A stretch of DNA of 64,000 nt from Xanthomonas prunicola (lineage in GTDB: Bacteria; Pseudomonadota; Gammaproteobacteria; Xanthomonadales; Xanthomonadaceae), in NCBI RefSeq assembly GCF_002846205.1, contig NZ_PHKV01000008.1, positions 62,001 to 126,000 on the forward strand, written 5' to 3'. Positions within the stretch are counted from its first letter, which is position 1. Each line of letters opens with the position of its first letter. The notes under the pieces are model-generated. The model was not told where the DNA came from. It ran no database searches and was given only the letters and a program-made list of their open reading frames with translations. The translations under genes and the position numbers were made by a program. This document shows positions 52,920 through 61,030 of this stretch, piece after piece.

Positions 52920-54083
52920 CTACTCAACAGGCGCAGCGGGGCCACCGGCTATCGCACCCTCATCCGCCCTTCGGGCCCCTTCTCCCGGCGGGAGAAGGGG
53001 CAATGGCAATCCCACCGCCGACGGCTGAGGCGCAGTGAGGCGATCGATCAACAGCTGCTCGAATGCCTGTACATCCACCGCATGCACCACTGTCTGCACC
53101 TGCTCGCCCAGCCCGGGCTGATACCCCGGCGCCCACGACAAAATATCGCCATACCCGGCATCGAAGGCGGTGTTGGTATCGACATACAGCGTTTCGGTTT
53201 GCGTCGCCACGTCCGGGCGCAGCCAGACGGCGGTGGCCAGTTCGTCCCACATCGGAAAGCCTGGCTCGCGGCGGCGCAGCGCGTGGCCAATCGTGGTGTC
53301 CGCAGCACTCATGCGCGCCAGCAAGCCGGGAGTGAGTTCGGTGGCGGTTGATGGGTCGACCGGCACCATGGTGATCTGGCGCCACGGAGCGCGCATGACG
53401 ATGCTGGCCGCTTCCGGGTCCCAGCGGATATTGAATTCGCGGCGCGGCGAGTTGACGAATTCGCGCGCGAATTGCTGCGCGCTGATGCTGTTGCGCTGCT
53501 GCCGCGGATTGAGGCTACCGCCCATATAGACCAGTTCACGTGCCAACGTGGCGAAGGCTGGGTCCAGCGATTGCGCCAGTGCCAGATTGGTCAACGGGCC
53601 GGTGGCAATGATGCTCACCTCGCCCGGGTATTGGCGCACCATGCGCAGCATGAATAACGCGGCCGGCTCGTCGCAGGCGCGCACCACACTGGGATTGCCC
53701 AAGGCCAGCTCGGGCACTACATCGTGGGCGTGATAGCGCGGCGCGCTTTGCACGGTGTCGCCGTCCACCCAGTGCTTGGTCCATGCGCCTTTCCAGACCA
53801 GTTTGCCGTACAGCGCTTCCCAGCGTTCGGTGGCCAGCTCGCTGTTGAGCAGTGGATGCACCGGGCCGGGCAGGACCGGAATCTGTGGATGGCCAGCCAG
53901 TTCCAGCAGGCGGCAGGTGTGCGCCAGCACTTCATCGCGCCAGATGTTGCCGCTGACGGCACTGATACCCAGCACGTCGACGTCAGGCGATTGCAACAGC
54001 AGCAGCTGCGCGGGCGTGAAGCCGTCGATGTCGTCTTCGAGGATGACGCGGCGTTTGGGATGCGGGGAGGAAGAATCGGTCAT
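52920..54083 (-). CDS. Nucleoside hydrolase (IUNH superfamily)
   Basis: 387 aa. VILEDDIDGFTPAQLLLL replaces the usual DxDPGxDDAxA calcium loop, then VLGISAVSGNIWRDE, VSIIATGPLTNLALAQSLDP, ELVYMGGSLNPRQQ, EFNIRWDPEAA and YVDTNTAFDAGYGD. Family hydrolyses nucleosides to base and ribose; here it would feed hypoxanthine to HpxDE. The C-terminal 28 residues (PLPLLPPGEGARRADEG...) are encoded by a REP-type repeat, so the natural end was probably at about residue 355. The altered metal loop makes substrate less sure. Confidence 0.8.
   Translation of the reverse strand: MTDSSSPHPKRRVILEDDIDGFTPAQLLLLQSPDVDVLGISAVSGNIWRDEVLAHTCRLLELAGHPQIPVLPGPVHPLLNSELATERWEALYGKLVWKGAWTKHWVDGDTVQSAPRYHAHDVVPELALGNPSVVRACDEPAALFMLRMVRQYPGEVSIIATGPLTNLALAQSLDPAFATLARELVYMGGSLNPRQQRNSISAQQFAREFVNSPRREFNIRWDPEAASIVMRAPWRQITMVPVDPSTATELTPGLLARMSAADTTIGHALRRREPGFPMWDELATAVWLRPDVATQTETLYVDTNTAFDAGYGDILSWAPGYQPGLGEQVQTVVHAVDVQAFEQLLIDRLTAPQPSAVGLPLPLLPPGEGARRADEGAIAGGPAAPVE
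52957..53007 (-). repeat. REP-type hairpin element, translated in the nucleoside hydrolase
   Basis: Perfect 11-bp arms CCCCTTCTCCC / GGGAGAAGGGG around GGC, preceded by CTCATCCGCCCTTCGGGC. It is the same motif as the elements at 60.7-61.0 kb. It lies within the 3' end of the nucleoside hydrolase frame. Confidence 0.8.
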
Positions 54084-54231
54084 GGCTGTCTGGTGATCGG
54101 GAGGATGCAGCGTGGCGATGGTGAAACCTGGTGCGGTTGTGAATTATGTCGAAGCGCTTCGGCGTGCGGGCTGGCGTTGGCGGTTGCGTAGCATCAGGCG
54201 CCAGCGCGCTCCTGCGGGGTGTGCATTTGCC

Positions 54232-55776
54232 TTAGCGGCGCTGCGCAAGCAATGTACGCTCGTACTGCGCCAGGTCCGCTTCCAGCTGCCATTGCAGGCG
54301 TGCCTTTTCGCTGGTCTTGCGAAAGTCGCGGCAGCTTGCGTCATCAGTCTCGCGCTGCATTGCCGTGGCGCAGGCCGGTGCAGGGTTGCCTTCGTCAGTC
54401 CATAGGCTGGTACCCGGCAGGAAGCTATAGCTCAGACCATTGCGGGCAAGTCGTTTGAGTGTGATGTAGTCGATGCCGTGTTCCTGCATCGCGCGCTGGT
54501 ACTCTTGGGTCATGTCCGCGCGCGAGACGCCGGCATCGTCGGTGGACACCACCACCGGCACGCCGGCATGCAGATACATCGCCAGCGGATGCGCGGCGCC
54601 TTTGACGCCCAGGATCACATCGTTGCTGGTGAGATTGATCTCCACCGCAATCTGCTCGCGCCGCATGCGCTGCAGCAAAGCCTCTGCGTCATCTTCGTAA
54701 GGCAGATCCACGCCATGGCCGATGCGGCGCGCACCCGCATCCACCGCCTGCCGAATATGCGAACGCAGCTGCGCTGGCGGCACCAGCCCCAACGCCAACT
54801 CGCCGGCATGCAGCGATAGCGGCACACCGGGGTAGCGCGTTGCGAAGAAGCGGAACATGGCCATATGCCGCGCGTAATCGGCAAGTGCTACCGGGTTATC
54901 TTCCGGCGCGACGATATTCAGCGCGACCGCGCGGCTGCCGCCGGCAGCGATCAACGCATGCGCCAGCGCCATCTGCCCGAACACCATCGGCTGCGGCAGC
55001 ACACGCAACACGTACGGAACATAGCGGTAGTCGACCTTGCAGCCGGGCCGTGCATCGGTCTGGTCGCAACGCAGCACACGGCGTACCTGAGCATCGACGT
55101 CGGCGAGGTCGCGTTGCGCGGCCTGCACCAGTGGCGGCAAGTCTGCCTGCAGTGCACGCAGATTGGCTGCATCGTCCTCGCCCTTCCACGGCAAGGCTTG
55201 CATGCGCTTGGCGGCCTGATCCATCTGCGGTGGGTTGGCAATGATTTCTACGTACGGCACGCGGTCGCGTGCAGCCTGCTCCAGCACGGCGGCGACGGTG
55301 TCGGCAACGCGGGTGCGGACAACCGCATCGAACTTGCCGAAGGTGCTGAAGAACTGATCGTGACCGGTGGGTTGCGCAGGGCTCGGCAGGAATTTGCGCA
55401 TCGACAGCGAATCCACCACCCGTCCATACAGCGCGGCGTTGCGTGCTGCCAGTCCGCTGGCCGGTTCCTGGCCGGTACCACACGGTGGCGCGCGTAGGCT
55501 CAGATCGTTCAGTTGCACGCAGGCGCCATCGTCGCTGGCCCACTGCAAATACTCCTCGGCATACACCGAGCCGGAGAGGTGATTATGCAGATCGCCACCT
55601 TTCGGCATCGCCTGTAGCCAGGTGCGCAATTGCGCCGGTTGCTCGGCAGCGTCAAGGAACAATTGCGCGACCTGGTGTTCGCGTTGTTGCGCAGGCGCTA
55701 GTGCTGGCCGTGCACACGCGACGATGGGCAAGAACGTGCACACGCTCAGGAGCAGGTAGCGATGAAGAATGGGCAT
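54232..55776 (-). CDS. Exported adenosine-deaminase-family protein (ADGF-like)
   Basis: 514 aa from ATG 55776. N-terminus MPILHRYLLLSVCTFLPIVAC has a lipobox-like IVAC (Cys21). Metal motif GGDLHNHLSGS (His64, His66), then YRYVPYVLRVLP, VPLSLHAGELA (His), IGHGVDLPYEDD and VVVSTDDAGVS (Asp pair). This matches the secreted adenosine deaminase growth-factor-like subgroup with a long insert. It should convert adenosine to inosine in the envelope, ahead of nucleoside hydrolase and NCS2 uptake. Same strand as its neighbours with short gaps, so perhaps co-transcribed. Confidence 0.83.
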   Translation of the reverse strand: MPILHRYLLLSVCTFLPIVACARPALAPAQQREHQVAQLFLDAAEQPAQLRTWLQAMPKGGDLHNHLSGSVYAEEYLQWASDDGACVQLNDLSLRAPPCGTGQEPASGLAARNAALYGRVVDSLSMRKFLPSPAQPTGHDQFFSTFGKFDAVVRTRVADTVAAVLEQAARDRVPYVEIIANPPQMDQAAKRMQALPWKGEDDAANLRALQADLPPLVQAAQRDLADVDAQVRRVLRCDQTDARPGCKVDYRYVPYVLRVLPQPMVFGQMALAHALIAAGGSRAVALNIVAPEDNPVALADYARHMAMFRFFATRYPGVPLSLHAGELALGLVPPAQLRSHIRQAVDAGARRIGHGVDLPYEDDAEALLQRMRREQIAVEINLTSNDVILGVKGAAHPLAMYLHAGVPVVVSTDDAGVSRADMTQEYQRAMQEHGIDYITLKRLARNGLSYSFLPGTSLWTDEGNPAPACATAMQRETDDASCRDFRKTSEKARLQWQLEADLAQYERTLLAQRR

Positions 55777-55901
55777 GCAGGACACTCGGTAATAGATGCG
55801 GTGGCGTGCGAGCGCCAGTGAAGGTGTAGCTTGCCTGGCAGCGTGACGCGCGGCCACCCACGTGTGCGCATGCATGCAAGCAGGCGCGGCGCATGCGCCA
55901 G

Positions 55902-57215
55902 TCATTCCAGCGCATAGCGCAGCACGAACAACCCCGCGATCGCCCAGGTGGCCGGATGCACGCCGCGCCAGCGCCCACTGCCGAGTTTGAGCGCGGCATA
56001 GGTAACGAAGCCGAACGCCAGCCCCGTGGCAATGGAATAGGTGAGCGGCATGGCGAGCATGCAGATGGCGGCCGGCAACGCGTCGCCCACATCGTCCCAT
56101 TGGATCTGCGTGCATTCGCGCAGCATTACCGAGGCCAGGTAGATCAGAGCCGGCGCGGTGGCATAGGCAGGCACCATCGCGGCCAGCGGCGAGAACAGCA
56201 GGGCAAGCAAAAACAGGCCGGCAACCACCAATGCGGTGAGGCCGGTGCGCCCGCCCACCTGCACGCCGGCGGCACTTTCCACATAGGCGGTGGTGCTGGA
56301 AGTGCCAAGCAGCGCGCCGGCCAGGATGGCGGTGCTGTCGGCAAGCAGGGCACGGTCGAACTGGCGGCGTTGCGCAGGTGTGTGCAGCAGGCCGGCGCGT
56401 TGTGCCACACCCATCAGCGTGCCGGTGGCGTCGAACATTTCCACCAGCACAAACACCAGCACCACGTGTAGCACCGCAGCGAGCGTGCCGCTGCCGCCAT
56501 GGCCGTGCAAGGCGCCGACGATGTCCAGTTGCAACAAGGTGGGCGCCAAGCTCGGCGGCAGCGACAGTACGCGCGTGTACTGAACCAACCCCAGCGCCAG
56601 TGCCGCCACGGTCACCGCTAGAATGCCGAGCAGCATGGCGCCACGCACACGGCGCAGTTCCAGTACGCCGATCAGCAGCAATCCGGCCAGCGCAAGCAGC
56701 GGTTCGGGCCGATGCAGATCGCCCAGCGTGAGCAACGTCTGCGGGTGCGCCACCACCAGCCCGGCTTTCTGCAGCCCGATCAGGGCCAGAAACAGGCCGA
56801 TGCCCACCGCAATGGCGCTGCGCAAGGTGGGCGGGATGCCATCCACCAACCAACGCCGTGCGCCGGTGACGGTGAGCAGCAAAAAGACGCAGCCGGAAAC
56901 GAACACCAGCCCCAGCGTCTGCTGCCAGCTATAGCCCAATGTGCCGACCACGCTGAAGGCGAAGAACGCGTTCAGGCCCATGCCCGGCGCCATGCCGATG
57001 GGGTAGTTGGCCAGCATGCCCATCAACAGCGAGCCGAGTGCGGCGGCAAGGCAGGTGGCCACGAACACCGCGCCGCGATCCATGCCCGTGGTGGCCAGGA
57101 TGTCCGGATTGACGAAGACGATGTACGCCATCGTCAGGAAGGTGGTGGCACCTGCCAGCACTTCGGTGCGCACAGAGCTGCCGTTGGCGATGAGCGCAAA
57201 ATCGGGCCAGCGCAT
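55902..57215 (-). CDS. NCS2-family purine permease (AdeP/GhxP-like)
   Basis: 437 aa from ATG 57215. About 12-14 helices; motifs NGSSVRTEVLAGATTFLTMAY and GMGLNAFFAF typical of AzgA-like NCS2 carriers, FDATGTLMGVAQRAG, and GTSSTTAYVESAAGVQVGGRTG. Proton-linked import of hypoxanthine, adenine or guanine is expected. Its place between the deaminase and HpxDE supports hypoxanthine uptake. Confidence 0.88.
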   Translation of the reverse strand: MRWPDFALIANGSSVRTEVLAGATTFLTMAYIVFVNPDILATTGMDRGAVFVATCLAAALGSLLMGMLANYPIGMAPGMGLNAFFAFSVVGTLGYSWQQTLGLVFVSGCVFLLLTVTGARRWLVDGIPPTLRSAIAVGIGLFLALIGLQKAGLVVAHPQTLLTLGDLHRPEPLLALAGLLLIGVLELRRVRGAMLLGILAVTVAALALGLVQYTRVLSLPPSLAPTLLQLDIVGALHGHGGSGTLAAVLHVVLVFVLVEMFDATGTLMGVAQRAGLLHTPAQRRQFDRALLADSTAILAGALLGTSSTTAYVESAAGVQVGGRTGLTALVVAGLFLLALLFSPLAAMVPAYATAPALIYLASVMLRECTQIQWDDVGDALPAAICMLAMPLTYSIATGLAFGFVTYAALKLGSGRWRGVHPATWAIAGLFVLRYALE

Positions 57216-57584
57216 CAGCGTGTGCTCGGGGCGGGGAGCCGGTTGACGACAGCACAAACGAACATCGGCAGACATCTCATCGATATGGAGCGGCGCGCGT
57301 TGGCAGCACTCACACGGGGGACCCATCTTGCCCTGTCGCGCTGCGCTTGCCACGGACATCGGCCACGGATTGCGGTGCAAGTGCAGCTCGTGGAACGTAG
57401 CGTGGACGTGACAAGCGGCGATAGCGGGCATTGTCGCGCTGTACGTGCCTTTGCTGACGTGCGTATTGCAGTGCGGATGCAGTGACGGACGGTGCGGCAC
57501 GTTGCACGTCATGGTTATACGCAAGCGCAGCATTGGGCAGCGCGACATGACTGAACGGGTGCAGTCGCACCGCGCAGACAGCGA
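57216..57584. other. 369-bp intergenic region before the permease
   Basis: No gene supported; the permease frame remains open here but the residues are not transporter-like. It has TTGC-GGT-GCAA (57370-57380), a possible regulatory half-site pair 155 bp before the permease ATG. Otherwise nothing clear. Confidence 0.4.
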
Positions 57585-58544
57585 TCAAAGATCCAGCACC
57601 AACCGTGGCGAGCGGCTGCGTGAACAGCACACGGTGATCTGCCGGTTGGTGGCACGTTCGGCGTCGCTAAGCACGCTGTCGCGATGATCTGGCATCCCAG
57701 CCAGCACGCCGGTCAGACAGGCGCCGCACATGCCTTGTTCGCATGACAGCGGCACCTCGATACCAGCATCGAGCAGGGCGCTGGCGATGCTGCAATCGGC
57801 CGGCACCTGCACCACACGGCCGCTGGCGGCCAGTTCCACTTCGAACGCGCTGTCGGCATCGTGGGCCAGGCTAGGCGCGGCGGCAGCGAAGTGTTCGCGA
57901 TGCAGTTGCGCTGCCGTCCAGCCATGCGCCTTCGCCAGCACGGTGAAATGGTCCATGAAGGCGGTTGGCCCGCACAGATACAGCTGATCGCGCGCACGCG
58001 CCTGACCCAGTTCCTCCGGGACATGCACACGCGGGCTCTGCCCTCCGTCGCTCAGATGCATATGCACCTGCCCTTGTGTGAAGCCTTGTTGCAAGCGCTG
58101 CGAAAACGCCACATCGGCATGGCGGCGTGCGTAGTAATGCAGCACGAAGGGCTCGCCGCGCGCTTCCAGTGCTTCGGCCATCGACAGCAGCGGGGTGATG
58201 CCGATGCCGGCAGCCAGCAGCACGTGGCGCTCGCCCGGATGCAGCGGGAACAGATTGCGTGGTGTTGAAATACGCAGTCGATCGCCTGGTGCGAGCTGTT
58301 CGCACAGATGCCGCGAGCCGCCGCGCGAGGCGTCGGCGAGCTTGACGCACAGCAAATAGTGGTCGCGCACATGCGGCGCGCTGGCGATCGAATACTGGCG
58401 AATCAATCCATCGGGCAGGTGCAGATCCACATGCGCGCCGGCCTCGAACGCGGGCAACTCGCTGTCGATCGGCTCCAGCCGGATCGCACGCTGACGGTGG
58501 CCTTGCTCGGCCACGGCGGCAACACGTACTTCATGCAGGCTCAT
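57585..58544 (-). CDS. hpxE: HpxE-like ferredoxin reductase (PDR/VanB family)
   Basis: 319 aa. FMN/FAD-binding RQYSIASAP, NAD motif LAAGIGITPLLSMAEAL, and a C-terminal plant-type 2Fe-2S domain with SCEQGMCGACLTGVL plus a later Cys in TVCCSRS. It passes electrons from NAD(P)H to the Rieske oxygenase encoded 17 bp upstream. VanB is the general family; the HpxE name follows from purine context. Confidence 0.83.
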   Translation of the reverse strand: MSLHEVRVAAVAEQGHRQRAIRLEPIDSELPAFEAGAHVDLHLPDGLIRQYSIASAPHVRDHYLLCVKLADASRGGSRHLCEQLAPGDRLRISTPRNLFPLHPGERHVLLAAGIGITPLLSMAEALEARGEPFVLHYYARRHADVAFSQRLQQGFTQGQVHMHLSDGGQSPRVHVPEELGQARARDQLYLCGPTAFMDHFTVLAKAHGWTAAQLHREHFAAAAPSLAHDADSAFEVELAASGRVVQVPADCSIASALLDAGIEVPLSCEQGMCGACLTGVLAGMPDHRDSVLSDAERATNRQITVCCSRSRSPRLVLDL

Positions 58545-58561
58545 GGCGCGCTCCTTGGCGG

Positions 58562-59614
58562 TCAGCGCAGGAAGAAATCGCTATAGCCCTGGCTGCGCAG
58601 GCCACGGCGGTAAGCGATCGAACTGCGGTCGGCCGGGATATGTACTTCCAGCAGCGGGTCCAGCGGCAGATATTCCGGCCGTTGCGCCTCCACCATGGCG
58701 CGGTCCTCTTCGAACACGCGCAGGTTGAAGGCATGCACGTCCTCTACCGGCAGATGGGTGTCGAAATTGCGCGCGATCGGCACCAGCAGGCGCGTCTTGT
58801 GTTTGGAGACCGGGCTGGCCGCGTTCATGATCACCAGCCGCTTGCGCGGCACCGGGAAGTGGATGGTGAGGGTGGCGGTGAACGGCAGATGCACCTCGAA
58901 ATGGCGCAGCCACTGGAAATCCGGATCCACGTCCGGCAACGGCATGTCCACCGAATAATTGGCCACCGTGCTCAGGTAATCGGCGTTGAAGCCGGTCGGC
59001 GTTTCGGTGGTGGTATAGGCCGGCACTTCGCGCTTGTCCGGCTGGGCGAAGGTGGCGGTATGCACGAAGGCGAAATGCGCCACGTCGATGAACCCCTCCA
59101 GCTGGCGCGCGGCGCTGCCGCCGATGTCGAACGCCGGGCAGACGATCTGCTGGAAGCCGTCCTCGTCCCAGCCCGGCATCGGTGGGATCTGCACTTCGGC
59201 CTCGCTCACGTTCGCCGGCTTGGCCAGGCAGACCCAGATCAAGCCGTAGCGCTCGGCCACCGCATAGGTGTGCAGGCGCATCTTGGCCGGGATGTTCTGA
59301 TTTGGACTGGCCGGGATGTGATTGCAGCGCCCGCCCGCGCCGAAGCGCAGCCCGTGGTAGGCGCAGACCACGCCGCCACCATCGGCCGTGCCCATGCTCA
59401 GCGGCACGCCGCGGTGCGGGCAGACATCGCGCGCGGCCACCAATTCGTCGCCCAGCCGGTACAGCACCAGCGGCTCGTCCAGCAGGGTGGCCTTGAACGG
59501 CGCTTGCCCGACCTCGCTGCTCAGCGCCACCGCGTGCCAGTGCTGGGCCAGGCGCTGCCAGTCGGCGGCGTCGAAGGTGCAGTGCAGCGGCAGGGCGGGG
59601 ACGGCGACATCCAT
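58562..59614 (-). CDS. hpxD: HpxD-like Rieske oxygenase (hypoxanthine to xanthine)
   Basis: 350 aa from ATG 59614. Rieske centre Cys65-x-His67 and Cys84-x2-His87 (DVCPHRGVPLSMG, CAYHGLRF); mononuclear iron ligands in IDVAHFAFVHTATF. With HpxE it forms a two-component oxygenase; in Klebsiella hpxDE oxidises hypoxanthine to xanthine without xanthine dehydrogenase. The family also contains VanA-type demethylases, so aromatic O-demethylation is the alternative; the flanking permease, deaminase and LysR regulator favour purines. Confidence 0.8.
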   Translation of the reverse strand: MDVAVPALPLHCTFDAADWQRLAQHWHAVALSSEVGQAPFKATLLDEPLVLYRLGDELVAARDVCPHRGVPLSMGTADGGGVVCAYHGLRFGAGGRCNHIPASPNQNIPAKMRLHTYAVAERYGLIWVCLAKPANVSEAEVQIPPMPGWDEDGFQQIVCPAFDIGGSAARQLEGFIDVAHFAFVHTATFAQPDKREVPAYTTTETPTGFNADYLSTVANYSVDMPLPDVDPDFQWLRHFEVHLPFTATLTIHFPVPRKRLVIMNAASPVSKHKTRLLVPIARNFDTHLPVEDVHAFNLRVFEEDRAMVEAQRPEYLPLDPLLEVHIPADRSSIAYRRGLRSQGYSDFFLR

Positions 59615-59705
59615 GGGGCGGTCTCTGGCGTGAGGCGGGAGCGGTGCCGGATTGACTCTAGGAAGCCGGGGGTGTGTGATCAAACATCGTTTTTCCGCCA
59701 AGCCA

Positions 59706-59720
59706 TTGCAAAAAATGCAA
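59706..59720. promoter_or_regulatory. Perfect palindrome in hpxD/hpxR promoter, candidate HpxR operator
   Basis: TTGCA-AAAAA-TGCAA, 20 bp before the LysR ATG and 91 bp before hpxD: the classic position for a LysR-family autoregulatory site serving divergent genes. A near copy lies before allC at 45525-45541. Confidence 0.7.
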
Positions 59721-59740
59721 CGCCAACCGAGTCCCGTCCC

Positions 59741-60658
59741 ATGCTGACCTTCTCCCGCTTCACCCGTTACTTCATCGAAGTGGCCCGCTGCGGCAGCATC
59801 CGCAAGGCCTCCGACGTGTTGCACGTGTCGGCTTCGGCGATCGACCGGCAGATCCTCAAGGCCGAGGAAGAGCTGGGCGCGCAGCTGTTCGAGCGCCTGC
59901 CCGGCCGGCTGCGGCTCACCGCGGCCGGCGAGCTGCTGCTGGTGGATGTGCGCGGCTGGGAGAAGGCCTACGCCCGCACGCTGGAGCGCTTCGACGAGCT
60001 CAAGGGGCTGCGTCGCGGGCACGTGGAGATCGCCATGATCGACGCGCTCAGCGAGGGCGTGGTGCCGGAGGCGGTGGCCGCATTGGTGCAGGAGTACCCC
60101 GGCATCACCTTCAACCTGTCCACCGCGCGCAATCAGCGGGTGATGGAAATGGTGACCTCGGCCGATGTGGATATCGGCCTGCTGCTGGACCCGGTGAGCA
60201 GCGTGGACCTGGAGGTGCGCGCGTTTGCGGATATCCCGCTGGGGATTGCCATGCCGGTGGGCCACCCGTTGAGCACGCGCACCGAACTGCAGCTGAGCGA
60301 GACCTTGGAGCACCGATTGCTTCTGCCGGCCGCGCCGTTGATCGTGGGCGAGCACGCCAAGGTGTTGTACCAGCGCCAGCATATCGACGTGAAGCGGCTC
60401 ACCCATTGCAACGATGTACGCACCTTGCGCGGACTGGTGCGCGCCGGCGCCGGCGTGGGGCTGATGTCGTGGCTGGACGCCGCGCCCGACGTGGCCGACG
60501 GGCGACTGGCGTTCGTGCCGTTCCGCCAGCACCTGACCAAACCGATGACGCTGGCCTTGTGCGTGGCCCCGCAGCGTCAGCTCTCGCGTTCGGCGCAACT
60601 GGCGATCCAGGCGCTGGCAGCGAAGATCGATGCGATGGCGATACCGGTGGTGGGTTGA
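59741..60658 (+). CDS. hpxR: LysR-family regulator, HpxR-like
   Basis: 305 aa from ATG 59741. N-terminal helix-turn-helix (FTRYFIEVARCGSIRKASDV, LHVSASAIDRQILKAEEELG), then a substrate-binding domain (VEIAMIDALSEGVVPEAVAAL...). It is divergent from hpxDE with a palindrome between. In Klebsiella the equivalent HpxR activates hpxDE. The ligand is unknown, perhaps hypoxanthine or a downstream intermediate. The shared site before allC suggests it controls the whole pathway. Confidence 0.82.
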   Translation: MLTFSRFTRYFIEVARCGSIRKASDVLHVSASAIDRQILKAEEELGAQLFERLPGRLRLTAAGELLLVDVRGWEKAYARTLERFDELKGLRRGHVEIAMIDALSEGVVPEAVAALVQEYPGITFNLSTARNQRVMEMVTSADVDIGLLLDPVSSVDLEVRAFADIPLGIAMPVGHPLSTRTELQLSETLEHRLLLPAAPLIVGEHAKVLYQRQHIDVKRLTHCNDVRTLRGLVRAGAGVGLMSWLDAAPDVADGRLAFVPFRQHLTKPMTLALCVAPQRQLSRSAQLAIQALAAKIDAMAIPVVG

Positions 60659-61030
60659 GCGTGCTGCGCAAGCGGCCCTCACCCCCGCCCCTCTCCCGCA
60701 GGCGGGAGAGGGGGAAGCCAGTGCGTTCGTGCAGGCCGATAGCATGCAGGTGCCGCTGATCGCATCCAGATCCCGCCGCGGAGATCCCTTCTCCCGCCTG
60801 CGGGAGGAGGTGCTCGCGGGGCGGGGAAACGGCAGTGCGTTCGTGCAGGCCGATAGCATGCAGGTGCTGCCGACTGCATGCAGATCCCGTCCTGCAGATC
60901 CCGGCGTGGATATCCAGATCCAGTGGTGCATATCCCTTCTCCCGCTTGCGGGAGAAGGTGCCCGCAGGGCGGATGAGGGAAACGCCCACCCAGTACAATC
61001 GCATCTGCTCTTTCAGGCGACACCCGCACC
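60659..61030. repeat. REP/direct-repeat array between hpxR and tatD
   Basis: Three GC hairpins with conserved CTCCCGC-NN-GCGGGAG cores (60688-60713, 60791-60806, 60935-60958) plus a 35-bp direct repeat, 60719-60753 and 60833-60867, containing GTTCGTGCAGGCCGATAGCA. The last unit ends in the CCCGCAGGGCGGATGAGGG tail also seen at 52957. No gene. Spacing is irregular and units differ in kind, so not a CRISPR. Confidence 0.8.

Noticed and set aside
58562-59614. Vanillate demethylase VanAB as the identity of the Rieske/reductase pair
   Set aside because: The motifs fit the broad family, but the flanking purine permease, deaminase, LysR gene and shared operator favour HpxDE; kept as an alternative only.
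60659-61030. Possible CRISPR array
   Set aside because: Repeats are of different kinds, irregularly spaced and few, and match REP hairpins found elsewhere in the window.
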